From the NCBI GenBank assembly GCA_013397695.1, contig VYZI01000005.1:4088215-4152214 (forward strand): a DNA stretch of 64,000 nt, given 5' to 3'. Within the stretch, counting starts at the first letter, position 1. Each line of letters starts with the position of its first letter. This DNA is from Centropus unirufus. Its lineage: Eukaryota > Chordata > Aves > Cuculiformes > Centropidae. The translations under genes and the position numbers were made by a program. The notes beneath the pieces are model-generated. The model ran no database searches and was not told the DNA's origin. It saw only the letters and a program-made list of their open reading frames with translations. Shown piece by piece: positions 25,475 through 38,708 of the stretch.

Positions 25475-26500
25475 TCATAGAATTGTTTAAGTTGGAAAAA
25501 AATTTGAAGATGATCAAGTCCAACTGTAAACCTAACGCTGCCAAGTCTAAACCATGGCACCACCACTAAACAATGTTCCTAAGCACCAAACCTGCAGGTC
25601 CTTTCAATACCTCCAGGGATGGTGATTCAACCACTCCCCTGGGCAGCCTGTTCAATGCTCAACAACCCTTTCAGTGAAGTAATATTTCCTAATATCCAGG
25701 TTTTCTGAACTTGCCCTGACTCAACTTAAGGACATTTCCTCTCCTCATATCACTTGTTACCTGGGAGAAGAGACCAACACCTGCCTCACTACAACCCCAT
25801 TTCAGGTAGTTTTAGAGAGCAATAAGGTTTTTCCCTCAGCCTCCTCTCACAATCCCCGTTCCCTTAGCCACTCCTCATAGGATTTGTGCTCTAGACCCTG
25901 AACCAGCACCAGCTTCTCTGCCTTTCTCTGGACATGCTCCAGGACCTCAATGTCTTTCTTGAGCTGAGGGGCCCAAAACAACACAGTATTTGAGGTGCGG
26001 CCTCATCAGTACTGCATATAGGGGTACAATCACTTCCCTGGTCCTGCTGGCCACACCACTTCTGATACAAGCCAGAATGCTGTTGGCCTTCTTGGCCACC
26101 TGGGCCCATTGCTAGCTCATATTTGGTTCACTGTCGACCAACAGCCCCAGACCCTTTTTCCACCTTTCCAGCCACTCATCCCCCAAACCTGTAGCGCTGC
26201 ATGGGCTTGCTGTGGCCCAAGTGCAGGACAAGCACTTGGCCCTGTTTAACCCCATACAATTGGCCTCAGTCCATCAATCCATCCCGTTCAGAAGCTTCTG
26301 CAGTCTTCCTTCTCTCAAGCAGATCAACAGTCCCACCCAATGTGGTGTCATCTGCAAACTTACTAAGGGGATTCCCTCATTCAGATCATTGATAAAGATA
26401 TTAAACAGAACCAGGCCCAACACTGAGCCCTGGGGAACATCACTTGTGACCAACTGGATTTAACTCTATTCACAACTGGACATTCAGCCAGCTTTTTATC
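25475..26500 (-). mobile_element. CR1 LINE fragment, about 1 kb
   Basis: The longest CR1 here. It runs from a terminal CATAGAATTGTT word past the HVAKKANSILA-like segment to sequence encoding LGSVLGLVLFNIF, further 5' in the reverse-transcriptase ORF. It is broken by many stops. Confidence 0.9.
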
Positions 26501-28389
26501 CCAGCAAAAATCTCACATGACAGGACAAAAATTCTGCGCTTAAAAGTACAGCTTTAATCCCATGACATGCAAGGGCTGCTTATCCATCTCCCACCAATGT
26601 CACCGCTCAAAGGAGACCCACTGTGATCAGATTGAAATTCACAGAGAAAGATAAGAAACACCAGAACACTCTAAGAATCTGAGGAATCTGTTCTTTCTCC
26701 GTTGGCCAGACAGTTCCAGAATGCAAGCTGCCAAAATATTTGGCCACTGGGTAAACAGGACTTTAAAACATAGTAGTTTCTTTAACTGACCCGGGCTTTG
26801 TGTCTCTCTCCAAATCCCTGTGATCATTACACAGATGAAGTTACATCCCAGTATCAATGCACACACGGTACTTAGGAACACCCCAAATATTTGCTTTTAC
26901 AATGTAATTTGTTATTTGGCCTCTAATTGGTTCTTTCCAGATGCTTTTTATTTCAGCAAAACAGGAACAAGCCTAGCCAATTACTTCAATAAGCCCAGGA
27001 TCAGGTCCTTTTGTTTTCTTCCACAAAGCAAGATGGGAGAGGGAAAAGGATTAACCTAAAACAATGAGAAGTTTAAGAATGGGAAATCCCAGCCTCTCTG
27101 CCAAAGGATTAACCTGCTTTGTACTGATCATATTTTAACAGATGGTAAAAATAAGACTGCAGCTTGACCAATCTATTTCCATGGAAAAAGGTTTTAAATG
27201 AGTCTAAGCTCATGAGATTAAAGTCTATAAAAGAGTTTGGGTAACGAGACAAAACACATGAATCACCCAGTTCTTTCTACTGGTCTTGCTGGAAGACTTG
27301 TCTCTTTCAAGCACACCCAACACACTGCTACACAAATGTGCTTGGTTTGCCCACTTAAGAATAATTTCAGTAAGACACAAGCGCAAAAGAAACATTGCTA
27401 CAAATTCTAGCAACACCAGAGCATGACTTGGGCTGTATGAAGAAACAGATGCTTTAAGATCAGCTCTTGCAAAAAGACATGATGATTTGGTCAGGTCTCA
27501 ACAGATTCTGCAGAAAGACAGCTTGGATTCTAAGGGAATTGGCCGAGTTCACCAAACAAGACCAGAGATGAACAATGCACCCCTTACCAGCCATTCAAAC
27601 AGAAAAAGCCCTCAAATTCCACTCTTGGTTGAAAAGAGATTTAAAAGCTACTCTAACTGTTGCTATTACCCATTGCATAAGCAGCTACCTAAATGCAACC
27701 CTGGCTCTAAAGCAGCTGCCCAACTGTAAAAGCAAAAGGCTAAATCCTACCTATCCTAGGACGCAACTTCACTGAATTCTTCCATAGAATACTTTTACAC
27801 TGAGACCTCTAACATGATATAAGAAACAAACAAAAATAAGACATTATTAGCTCTGTCCTGAAGTTGCCATCTACCCTATCCTCTCAACCTGGGCATTACC
27901 TTTACTTCCTGTGTCTCAACCTGTGTCTCAGATCTGCTGTCTGTCTTGAAATGAAACACAGAGGGCTTTTTCGCAGCTACAAAGTTCCCAAAGCCAAGCT
28001 CCTTCTCTGCAAGGCGAGTAGAATCTGACCTATAATGATCAAGTAATAATCTGATAAATTTTGAATATCTGAATATTTTCCTTAAATGTTCCATACCTGA
28101 TACTCTGAAATAGGATGAAGTGTTCAGCTGTATCCCATAAGCTCGCTTAGGTACTTTAAGTCAAGTTCATAGAACAACTAGCTGATTATTTTTATCTAGT
28201 GCAAGATGTAAGTGTTTCAACAGTTTCACAAATGTGGGAAATAATTATGTGACCGGATAAACACAAGCACAAAATCTGCTCCCTCTAAGCATTAACTATT
28301 GCCACTGAAAAAACCACAAAATAATAAAGAAAATGCTGTGCCAAAGAAATTAAGCATCAACAGTGCTATGCAGACTTCCCAGTACACTT

Positions 28390-29110
28390 TCAGAGAATCA
28401 TAGTATGGTTTGGGTTGGAAAGGACCTTAAAGATCATCCAGTTCCAATCCCCCTGCCATGCACAGAGACACCTCCCACTAGACCAGGCTGCTCAAAGCCC
28501 CATTCAACCTGGCCTTGAACATTTCCAGGGAGGGGACAGCCACTGCTTTCCTGGGAAGCCTGTGCCAGTGCCTCACCACCCTCAGAGTGAAGAATTTCTT
28601 CCTAATGTCTAGTCTAAGTCTTCCACCTTCCAATTTATTGTCACTCCCCTTAATCCTATGACCACAAATCCTTGTGAAAAGCCCTTCCCCAGCTTTCTTG
28701 TAGGCTCCCTTCAGGTACTGGAAGGCCATTAATCAGGTCTCCCTGGTATCTTCTCTTCTCCAGGCTGAACAGCCCCACTCTCTCAGTCTGTCCTCACAGC
28801 AGAGGTGCTCCAGCCTACCGATCATCTTTGTAGCCCTCCTGTGGGCCCATGCCAACAGTTCCATAGCCTTGTGTTGAGGATTCCAGAACCAGACACAGTG
28901 CTCCAGGTGGGATCTCATAAGAGCGGGGTAGAGGGGCAGAATCCCCTCCCTCACCCTGCTGGCCACCCCTCTTTTGATCCAGCCCAGGACACTGTTGGCC
29001 TTCTGGGCTGTGTGCATGCATTGCTGGCTCATGTTAAGCTTCTCATCAATGAGCACCCCAAGTCCTTCTCCACAGGGCTGCTTTCAATCACATACAGCTC
29101 CCAAACATTC
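28390..29110 (-). mobile_element. CR1 LINE fragment
   Basis: Ends AGAATCATAGTATGGTTTGGG. The - strand frame reads MHTAQKANSVLGWIKRGVAS and WGCSAWRREDTRE, CR1 reverse-transcriptase tail of a second subfamily (GGTTTGGGTTGGAA type). Confidence 0.9.
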
Positions 29111-29315
29111 AGCTCATCTTTATTCCTTCATTGCAGACTGTTGAGCAGCCTACAGTTCAGCCCCATTCAATAGGGCTAAACGACTTTCAGAAGATTGACC
29201 TCTTACCAGGAGACATTGAGTTTTAGAGCAAACAGTGCCTTTCCTCTCCACAAAATACTTTGCAGTTCTGCACTTATTTCCAGCACCAGCTTCTTGACAA
29301 TTAGGGTTCACTAAC

Positions 29316-29391
29316 CTGGGTAGTAAACTTTTTTGCCATCTGTCTTGTATACAACCATGGTAATGAATTCCCGATTATGTGCAAAGTCATC
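29316..29391 (-). CDS. CAPN7: CAPN7 exon 16
   Basis: Encodes residues 597-622, DDFAHNREFITMVVYKTDGK and VYYP. Acceptor TTTTTTTTTACAG, donor CCCAG|GTTAGT. The human sequence differs only in the AHN/ANN position within this stretch. Confidence 0.97.
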
Positions 29392-29816
29392 CTGTAAAAA
29401 AAAACCAAACAAAAAACAACCACCAATCAAGTAAAACTGTACACTTGTGTGGAATTGAGCTTGTGCTGAAGCAGTTGTGTACACATTCGTTATCCTCTTC
29501 AATCACTACATGGTATGAGTTGATATTTATATATCTACTAAGATACCTGATTTGCTTTCTAAGAAAATTTAACTTATAGCAGTTCAGGGTTCAGTTCACC
29601 CTATGGTAGAGAAAATATTCACATCATTTAGTATTTACTATGGGTCAACAATTATGTAGAACAGCTGAACTTAAAACCTATATAAGTATATACACACAGG
29701 TGTACATATTTGGAACATGAAAATATAAGCACTAACACACTAATAACAGAAACTCTGTAAAAAGACTTACAGAAGATGCTACAGAACTCACAAAATATAA
29801 GGAAAAGACACATCAC

Positions 29817-29952
29817 CTTATCTGTGATGTGCCTGCTGAGCAGAACCCAGACAGCAGCACCGCCTTGTGGACACTGGACCTCTAGCTTGTACTGAGGATT
29901 GTTAGCCAGGCTGTAGGCATCCTTCACCGGACCTTGCTTTGCATCCCACGTA
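29817..29952 (-). CDS. CAPN7: CAPN7 exon 15
   Basis: Encodes residues 551-596: TWDAKQGPVKDAYSLANNPQ, YKLEVQCPQGGAAVWVLLSR and HITDK. It is essentially invariant against human. It starts the first C2-like domain after the protease core. Acceptor TACTTTTAG, donor AAG|GTGATG. Confidence 0.97.
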
Positions 29953-30014
29953 CTAAAAGTAATACAGACACGTTATTAGACCAGCAAGATGTTGATTTGT
30001 GCTTTGAAAACTAG

Positions 30015-30150
30015 CTCCGAATCCTAGCATGGTTTGGGTTGGAAGGGACCTTAAAGATCATCCAAGTTCCACCGCTGCCATGCCATGCGCAGGGACACCT
30101 CCCACTAGGCAAGGCTGCTCAAGGCTCCATCCAAACTAGCCTTGAATCCT
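30015..30150 (-). mobile_element. CR1 LINE 3' fragment
   Basis: Short piece beginning GAATCCTAGCATGGTTTGGG, same subfamily as the copy at 28390. Confidence 0.85.
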
Positions 30151-31601
30151 ACCTACCTACACACAGAGCTCTGTCGTCAGTAACAAAGTTACTGAGGGCT
30201 AATTGTCTGCAGGAATTATGGAAGTGGTTACATACTGCGTTAGTGCCAAAAGCATATCTTACAGTTTTGTTTCATAAATGACTACTAAAATACAAGAGTG
30301 ATAAAAAATACACTAAATACAAACAGACTGTTCATATGACAATTGTAACCACACAATACATGAAAAAGCTGAGCCATTCAGGGAGCCCAGGCCAGACAGT
30401 TATTGCAGTGATTGCACCCACCACATTTATTATTAAGGGAAAAACACCTATGCTTCTGTTAACTGTTAGACTTCATCTGCAAGCTATGATGAGTCCCTAA
30501 AGCTTGCTACATTTTTAACCCTCAGTTTAAGTTTTTTATTCTCTTTTAAACATTGATACATTTCATGTTTGGAAGAGTGTCTACAGTGGCATGCCAGGAA
30601 CAGAAGTGGATAAAACTACTTCTAAATCGCACTGACCCTCCCACACTTTTAAAACTGAACAGCATGTGTGGAAGGCTGTGTTATCAACTAAGTTTCAAAT
30701 TATCACTGTTATTACTCCACTTTTTATGGAACTTGTCACTGTGCCAGGCATCTTCCTACACAGAGCTACAACAACCACTAATAACGTAATGTAAGGTGAG
30801 ACAGACTAGCAGATGAGTTTTGAGATTAGCACACACATTACCTCATCTTGCAACGCCAAAGTGTATTTTAGAATTGATTTGAAAACAAAGATGGAAGCAG
30901 CATATTTATAAACAACCTCAGCAGTTGTACAGTGGATGAAGGGGCTTGTGCAGAGTGAACATACGCAGAAACAGTGTGGGGCCAGTGGCAAAGCACAGTA
31001 TAATGGAGTGGAAAAATACAGAAACTCTTGCTCTTGGGAACAGAGATGCACATTTACCCTCAAACTGGGTGACAGAATGTGATAGATATTAAGCAGAAGA
31101 CAGGTAGCATATTCAGAAAAAAAACAGCAGGCAAGGAAGATTACTTATGATAACCATGAAGTGGTGAAAAGTTAAACTACTCTGATATCAATAAATACAC
31201 CCTATAAAGGCAAAACAAACTGTACAAATGACTTGAATCTGCACGGGAAAATGCACTCCAAATAAAAGCTAGGTCACTCCAGCACTGTCTGGTCACTGCT
31301 AGAAGACAGAGTATATGATAAAATGATTTCTATTCCTACAGAGATGTGAGGCTAAGGTCAGAATCAGGTTACACAATCTTAGGTCCACAGCAACATTACA
31401 ATGGTCACTGGAACTTCAATAATGTTACCAAAAGTAGTTAAAAACAAAGCTTGGGCTGAGAATTTACAAGTGTCAAGCCAGACTCAAGACTGCATGGTTG
31501 GATTCCAAGCTCACCAGCTGTAACCAGAGAGAGTGGAAGGAAACACCACATCATAACATCTAGTCAGATACTGACATAAAAAATTTCTCTCTTGGACTAA
31601 C

Positions 31602-31701
31602 CTGTGAATACACGTGGATTCTTTAAAGAGACTTGGGTTCCAGCTCAAATAAATAACATCATAGTACTGGCACAGGTCCTCCCAGGCAATCCAGAAAATG
31701 C
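31602..31701 (-). CDS. CAPN7: CAPN7 exon 14
   Basis: Encodes residues 518-551: IFWIAWEDLCQYYDVIYLSW, NPSLFKESTCIH. This is the end of the protease core (PC2). The first two nt complete a Gly codon, so exon 13 must end in phase 1. Acceptor CTTTTTAG, donor CACAG|GTTAGT. Confidence 0.96.
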
Positions 31702-31885
31702 CTAAAAAGGAAACACTGTTATTGTTTGCTTACCAGGCACCTTGATTTTATCTCCCCCCCCCCAAAAGTCTCTTTGCAGGCAAATGATAGAGCTTGTAGA
31801 AACCAATATTTCTGTAAAACTTAGAGCAATGTCTGAATTGTCCAAATGTATAAATTTCAACTTAGCCCTCACAACAAACGAGTTA

Positions 31886-31908
31886 AAAAAAAAAAAAAAA
31901 AAAAAAAG
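31886..31908 (+). repeat. Poly-A tract
   Basis: Uninterrupted A-run of more than 20, 75 bp from a - orientation CR1. Confidence 0.9.
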
Positions 31909-31979
31909 GTGGCCTATGCTTATCATCAGGGATCTTCAGAAACTGTTGAGATGCTTTTCATTCTCAAGCACTAAGCAGA

Positions 31980-32600
31980 AGGCATAGAATCATCAGGTTG
32001 GAAAAGACCTTTGAGACCACTGAGTCCAACCGTACCTGTCTGCCAATAAACCATTCCCCCTTGTCCTATCACATGTCACTTGGGAGAGGAGACCAGCATC
32101 TACCTCTCCTTTCAGGCAGTGATAAGTTCTCCCCTCAGCCTCCTCTTCTCCAGGCTAAACAATCCCAGCTCCCTCAGCTGCTGCTCATAAGATTTTTTCT
32201 CCAGACCCTTCTCCAGCTCCACTGCTCTCCTCTGGATGTGCTGCAGGACCTCAATGTCCTTCTTGTAGTGAGGGGCCCAGAACTGAACACAGGATTTGAG
32301 GTGCGGCCTCACTGGTGCTGAGTACAGGGGCAGGATCATCTCTGTGGCTGTGCTGGCCTTGCTGTTTCTGATACAGGCCAAGATGCCACTGGCCTTCTTG
32401 GCCACCTGGGCACACTGCTGGTTCATGGTCAGTTGACTGTCAACCAACACCCCGAAGTCCCTCTCTGCCAGGCAGCTTTCCATCCACTCTTCCAAAGCCT
32501 GTAGCGCTGCACAGGGCAGTGTCCCAAGTGCAGGACACAGCATTTGTCCTTGTTAAACCTCTTCCCACTGGTCTCCTCATCCCTTTCTCCTTGGCATGAG
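31980..32600 (-). mobile_element. CR1 LINE fragment
   Basis: Contains the - strand frame KASGILACIRNSKASTATEM and QRRAVELEKGLEKKSYEQQL. The extreme 3' end is internally shortened. Confidence 0.9.
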
Positions 32601-33647
32601 AAAATATGTCTTAGTGGAAGAGATGTCATTTATTAATTGACCTGCCTTCCCCTTTCCTAGGGACCTGCCAAAGAAAGTTACACAAACAGGTTTCCTCAGT
32701 TCAGCAATCAGCCAGCACTATCAAGTGTGCAATGAACATGTGAGTACACCTGAAAGTATCTTTAAGTTGCTTCATACAAGACCCACGTGACTTACTGAGC
32801 ACCCTAAATCTGCTTCACCTTTACAACATTCTCCTGCATGTACTCTAACTCTCCATAGTCCCCTTAATTGCAAGTCCATCCAACAATATTGCCTGCACAC
32901 TGACAGATTCCTGATGAAACAAACTCTCAGAAAGGTAAGAGCCTGATACAAGAATTCAAGCCTCCGACCAGGCAAGTTGCAGATCTTGCAGGACTAAAAA
33001 AATGCAGTCAGAATAGCCACACACTTAGGGAAGACCAGAGTGCAAATGTAGTCAGAACTTATTTAAAATTATTAATGTATTTTTATATATTTTTGACTAC
33101 AAGATGTAACAGATATAGATTACTTACTAAATGAATTGGTAAATAAATAATGAGCTGATCTCTCCTCACTGTCACAAAGCCAGGACTGATATTCTAATGT
33201 TTAAATCAAAAGTTTTCCTTATGAATTTGCGTAAGGCTTATCATTACCTGCTGAAAACTAACTGGTTTGGATGTGGCCACAACAGTGGCCCTGAAAAAAA
33301 GGGCTCCCTTGAGCTACAGAGACAGCACCTAGGATACTATGAAAAAAGAGCAGACATCTCTTCGTGAAGGCAAAATGTGGCTTCAGCAGAATTTCTCAAC
33401 TGCCAGCAGCCTGCCCTTTCACCACCAAACCCACACTGACTTCCAAGATGCTACACTCTGCTGTTTCCCAGGGATGATGGGACAGGACTACACTGCGTGT
33501 CATTCCAAGTGGCTGCCCTTGACAGTGACATAGAAGTGCTGCTGGCTCAAAGATGGATCTCGTAGCTGCAAACAGAGCATATGTAAAGCTTTGTTTGCAG
33601 ATATATTAATTCAATGCAAGGGAAAACCACCCTGTCTACCTGCAGGT

Positions 33648-34400
33648 CATAGAATCATAGAATGGTTGGGGTTGGAAGGGACCTTAAAGGTTATCCAGTT
33701 CCAAACCTCTTGCAGGCAGACCTCCGACTAGACTAGGGTGCTCAAAGCTCCATCCAGCCTGGCCTTGAACACCTCCAAGGAAGTTGCATCCACAGGTTCC
33801 CTGGGTAACCTGTTCCATTGACTCACTACACTCCACATGAAGAATTTTTTTCCTTATTTCTAGTTTAAATCTTCCCCTGCCCAATTTAACGCCATTCCGT
33901 CATGTTACAAGGGTGTGTAGTGACAGGACAAGTCCTTCCCCTGCTTTCTTGTAGGCTCCCTTCAGGTACTGGAAGGCCTCGATAACGTCTCCCCAGAGCC
34001 TTCCTTTCTCCAGGTTGAACAGCCCCAACTCTCTCAGCATGCCCTCATGGCAGAGGTGCTCCAGCCCTCTGATCATCTTTGTAGCCCGCCTCGGGACCCA
34101 TCCCAACAGTTCCATGTCCTCCTTATGTGGAGGACTCCCGAATTGGATACAATACTCCAGGTGGGGTCTCACAAGAGAATCCCCGCCCTCACCCTGCTGG
34201 CCACACTTTTGATGTGGCCCAGGACACAGCTAGGCCTTCTGAGCTACGAGCGCTTATTGCCAGCTCATATAAAGCTTCTCATCAGCACCCCAAGTTTTTC
34301 TCCACAGAGCTTTTCTCAAACACATCCTCCCCCATCCTATATTGAAACTGTGGATTGCCCCAGTCCAGGTGCAGAACCTTGCACCTCAAATATAGGCAAG
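33648..34400 (-). mobile_element. CR1 LINE fragment
   Basis: Starts at CATAGAATCATAGAATGGTTG; the - strand frame reads GWVPRRATKMIRGLEHLCHE. It ends close to the assembly gap. Confidence 0.9.
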
Positions 34401-34564
34401 ACTAAATATTATACCAAGTACACTGAGGCACTTTTGTGAATGATGAAAGAAAAAGGCCACAAAAAAATCTACTCACATATTGAAAAGCAGCATTTACACA
34501 CAGCTGATTGTTAGAATGTTATCATGGCACTGAAATTCCCAACAATCTGATGCTGAGATAGCAG

Positions 34565-35027
34565 NNNNNNNNNNNNNNNNNNNNNNNNNNNNNNNNNNNN
34601 NNNNNNNNNNNNNNNNNNNNNNNNNNNNNNNNNNNNNNNNNNNNNNNNNNNNNNNNNNNNNNNNNNNNNNNNNNNNNNNNNNNNNNNNNNNNNNNNNNNN
34701 NNNNNNNNNNNNNNNNNNNNNNNNNNNNNNNNNNNNNNNNNNNNNNNNNNNNNNNNNNNNNNNNNNNNNNNNNNNNNNNNNNNNNNNNNNNNNNNNNNNN
34801 NNNNNNNNNNNNNNNNNNNNNNNNNNNNNNNNNNNNNNNNNNNNNNNNNNNNNNNNNNNNNNNNNNNNNNNNNNNNNNNNNNNNNNNNNNNNNNNNNNNN
34901 NNNNNNNNNNNNNNNNNNNNNNNNNNNNNNNNNNNNNNNNNNNNNNNNNNNNNNNNNNNNNNNNNNNNNNNNNNNNNNNNNNNNNNNNNNNNNNNNNNNN
35001 NNNNNNNNNNNNNNNNNNNNNNNNNNN
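34565..35027. other. CAPN7: Assembly gap (463 N) hiding CAPN7 exon 13
   Basis: A run of 463 Ns. CAPN7 exon 12 ends at codon 469 in phase 0 and exon 14 starts two bases into a Gly codon, so a 3n+1 exon is needed between them. The human equivalent is 145 nt and covers residues 470-518, including catalytic Asn478. No such exon is present in the readable flanks, so I infer that it lies in the gap. Confidence 0.85.
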
Positions 35028-35212
35028 ATGGAATATGGACCAATAGCTCAAGAAAAAAAAAAAAATAGAGCATCATTAAGCCTTCTGGAATTTCCCAACA
35101 GAGCTCAAGACAAAATAAACTATAGATGCTGTTAGAGAAGAATATCAGTAGCTACTCATCACAGACAGCTTTCAAACAGGCATCAGAAAACTTCTTCATT
35201 TTCACTTGATAC

Positions 35213-35333
35213 CTTATATTCTCTTATGTCCAAGACTGCATATGCATGGGTTGGAACTAAACCCCATTTTTCTCCTTCCTCTTCAGACATCACTCCTGTT
35301 GCTGTTGTGATAAGGACATCTCCCTTGTGAAAT
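35213..35333 (-). CDS. CAPN7: CAPN7 exon 12 (catalytic His)
   Basis: Encodes residues 429-469: FHKGDVLITTATGVMSEEEG, EKWGLVPTHAYAVLDIREYK. The His in PTHAYAV falls at position 458, the known calpain-7 active-site His. Acceptor TTGAACAG, donor AAG|GTATCA. Confidence 0.97.
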
Positions 35334-36822
35334 CTGTTCAAGAAGAGGTGAAAAATAACTCAATAAAAATTCTGCAAGCTGCAAACAAACATTTTCCAGA
35401 CACTGTAATACTGTGCTTTCACACTGCCCATTTGTGTGAACCCACTTTATAAAAACTGAAATACTACTCTTTTGGCAAGCAGAAATTGCTCCTGAAAAAG
35501 CAGAACTATTTCATTTCAGCATAGACTTTAAATTAAGAATTATTATTGTAATTATAAAATAAAAAATAGCACTTATCAACCCTCTGTGTCACTTAAAGAC
35601 ACTCAGAAAAGATCTTCAGCTGAACACAAATGTGGTTTCTTCAACACTTAGCAAATCACTGTAGAGAGATTAAAAACTCTGACACAACCACAGGATTCTG
35701 AAGGAGCTTCCCAAAATCTCGAGACTGAGAAGAAGTTTGTGCTTCTATACATTTGCAGCTGTTTACACTGGAGTTTTGTGTCCCTCAGTCCAAACCTTAA
35801 GAGGGTCTGAATTGTCAGTTCAAAACAAAGTTTTCCAATTGTCCTGAATTGCAGATGTTAATTTCACAGCAGTCATGAAGACACACTAGCACGTTTCTCA
35901 GCTCATGCTGGAATCCAAGTGCACACTCAGCGTCCCTGGACAGTTTACAGGGTCACTGGACTAGGGATTAATAAATTTTCAGTTCACATTCACAGCTGAA
36001 CAGCAGTGATGCTGTAACGGCTAGATCCCATCCTAATTGCAGTCACACCTCCCCACTGCAATGCCAAAACATCTGATAAGTTGTTGACAACCAGCTGAGA
36101 GCTCCTAACATACTGAAAAAGCTCCGCAGAGAGTCACGCTCACACGTCATGAGTGCAGATGTTTCAGTCAACATAGTATCTCCCTTCCATAGCACCAAAA
36201 TGCATAAGTAATGGTTTGCACAAAACAGTTATGAAAGAAATCAAAGTACTTGCTAGCTGGTGTTTATAAAGTACATCCTTCTTTCACCAGGAGCGGAATT
36301 GTTATGGTAGGTCTGAAGATCAGTACTGCAGTTTTGATAGACTTGCGCTGCTCCTCCGGATTTACTAATAGGGCATAACAACCAAGATCTTGCAATAAGA
36401 CTGGAAATACTATGTTACACTGGCTGGCTAAGGACAGCAGATCAATGCCAAAGTTCCAGGGAACTGTGTGGTAGCCCAGGACACACTTCCTTAGTCTTTT
36501 CAAACACTTCTAACTTGGATATTGGTTCCTAGCTGCTCTTCTCTTTCCCCGTTTTCCTCATCAAGAAATGGACTACTATTTTTTCTTCAAATATAAAGAA
36601 GAAAAATCACGTCAAAAAAAGATTTCCACAATATTTTACCCTTCTGTTCCTTCAAAGCCACCAATACCTCGATTTTTATTCTTCCAGAAAGCACATGGAG
36701 GTTTTATAAGAATAATCTGTAGTAGTACCAAAATGCTATTAAAGGATTGGTGGCGACTTTGCTGCTTTTACAGTGGTAACACAGCAAGTGTCTTAATTAC
36801 TTAGGAAAGAACAAATCTCTAC

Positions 36823-36929
36823 CTCTGATAAAGCATTCTGAAAGTACTGTCTTTATTGAAAGCTTGATTGTCAGAGTGCATAGCAATTCTTTCAGGTATC
36901 CAGCCAGTCAGTGCGTGGAGATCAATGTT
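36823..36929 (-). CDS. CAPN7: CAPN7 exon 11
   Basis: Encodes residues 394-429: NIDLHALTGWIPERIAMHSD, NQAFNKDSTFRMLYQR. The HALTGWIPE segment is the typical PC1/PC2 junction of calpains. Acceptor GCATTTCAG, donor CAGAG|GTAGAG. Confidence 0.96.
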
Positions 36930-38561
36930 CTGAAATGCAAGCATTCAGAAAAAATCTGAATAGGTAATTAATTCATAAGCATGATACCCGCACATAAATA
37001 ATAACAGTACCTTAGAAGAAATCAAGGATATACAAGCTACAATGTAGCTCTACATGTTAAAGCCTCAAGATTAACACTACATTAAAAAACAAACAAAATC
37101 TGATTTGATTAGTTTAGGGCAACATTTCCAAATAGCCTCTCTCTCAAAAAAAAAAATTAGGCTGCTAAGTGAACTGATGAAACAAACTGCAAATTCAGAG
37201 CAATGGAAGCATAAGGGAATGATCAATCATGCTCCATTCTATGATGTGTTCTATTTATTTCATTGATTCAGATATTTAAAGCACAGTCTCAGAAGCACCA
37301 TTTGGAACCTTTCTATTATAGATGCTTTTAAAATTATTTAAGTTTTAGTTGTAATGCTCATAGTTTGGTTTTTTAATTCTTTTCGGTATAGCTGACATGT
37401 ATTTCCATAGAAAAAGGTTTTCATCTCCCCATTTTGTCTCCTTGAAATATTGCTTCTTCACTTTTGCTTTGTACTCTTCAAAGCAAAAGCAGAGATTATA
37501 AATGCTTGAAGTGTCAATAACCCGCACTGGTGGGTGGGAATCAAGGAATTGCAAGCCACCACTGCCAGTGAGTAATGATGATCCCACAAGGAAGCCATGA
37601 TACAGTGGAGAGGGAGCAGGAAGGGTGGAGATAAAGTGTCACAAGTCAAGCTGTTTTTCCAGATGGTAACTTAAAGGATGATGATGGGAATAAACCATAG
37701 CAATTCTCACCAGCTTCTGGACTCCAAAGCAAAGCAACTTAACACGGACATAAAGACACATAAAAACATATGCTACTTTTATCCCTTATACAAAGCCATA
37801 TTTGTCTCCAAAATAATTCTTCAAGAGGTGATGATTACCTAGCACACCCTGCAAGAATGTCATTATCGGGACATCAACTACAGTGTTAACAGCACCATGA
37901 AATAAAAAATGACACTGCTGAAATCTTAAAGAATTTTAATTTTAAAATCAGGAATGCTTCCTAAGTAGCAAATAAGGACTACACTCGCTACTCATTTCAG
38001 TAAGCCTGCCCCCTTTAAATTAATTTCCATGACAGCCCAGCAGCAGGATGGTGACTGTTTCTTTAGTAACCACTTTACAGGAACCCATTGCATGCTTATG
38101 TAAGTGAGTGGAACGATCTGATAAGCAGACTTCCACAGATCAAAGTACTTGCTCCCTCTATAGATATGTACAACATGACCAGCTTGTTCCATTCCCAGCT
38201 GCCTCCCCTACCTAATGAGGGGGAAGTGCCCTATTTATGAATGCTAGTCAGAAACCAAAACCAGAGGTACTGATAAGGGCAAAAAACCTAACTTTGCACA
38301 ACACTTAACAACTGTAAGTGCCAGTCCTGCAGCCAGAGAATGAAGATTAACTCTGCCCATCAAGATGTCTCGCTTATTCTGTTTCGATGGAATAAAGCTC
38401 ATCAAGCAGAGCTAAGCTTATTCGTGAAAGGAAAAAAATAGGAAAAGAAAAAAGAAAACAAACTCAACACTTGTCTCCCCTTCTTTCACTAGAAGGAACG
38501 TTATTTGATCCAAGGCTACCTATGTGCAATTTTTGCCTCTTAGAAATAATCTCTTACTTAC

Positions 38562-38708
38562 AGAATTTGATCCAGGAAAATCGTATCCTCCCATAACCTT
38601 CATGTAAGCCTTTTCTATCAGTGATACCCATAATTCATTCTTGTTGTTAGAATAAGAGCAGAGAAGTTCCCCACTATGGTCAATGGGTAACTGGTCATCT
38701 ATGATTAC
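38562..38708 (-). CDS. CAPN7: CAPN7 exon 10
   Basis: Phase 0-0 exon encoding residues 345-393: VIIDDQLPIDHSGELLCSYS, NNKNELWVSLIEKAYMKVMG, GYDFPGSNS. The ELWVSLIEKAYMK-GGYDF motif is a hallmark of the calpain PC1 domain. Acceptor TTTCACACAG, donor TCT|GTAAGT. Confidence 0.97.

Larger units (their letters stand above)
20058..34564 (-). other. CAPN7: CAPN7 introns, 3' half
   Basis: Introns between exons 13 and 21. They are rich in CR1 fragments: about 22908-23260, 25475-26500, 28390-29110, 30015-30150, 31980-32600 and 33648-34400. All of these are in - orientation. A C-run near 31754 and an A-run of more than 20 at about 31886-31908 are the only simple repeats of note. No extra exon is recognised. 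Confidence 0.8.

Noticed and set aside
34494..35076. Two - strand open frames of about 185 codons
   Set aside because: They consist of assembly-gap Ns translated as X.
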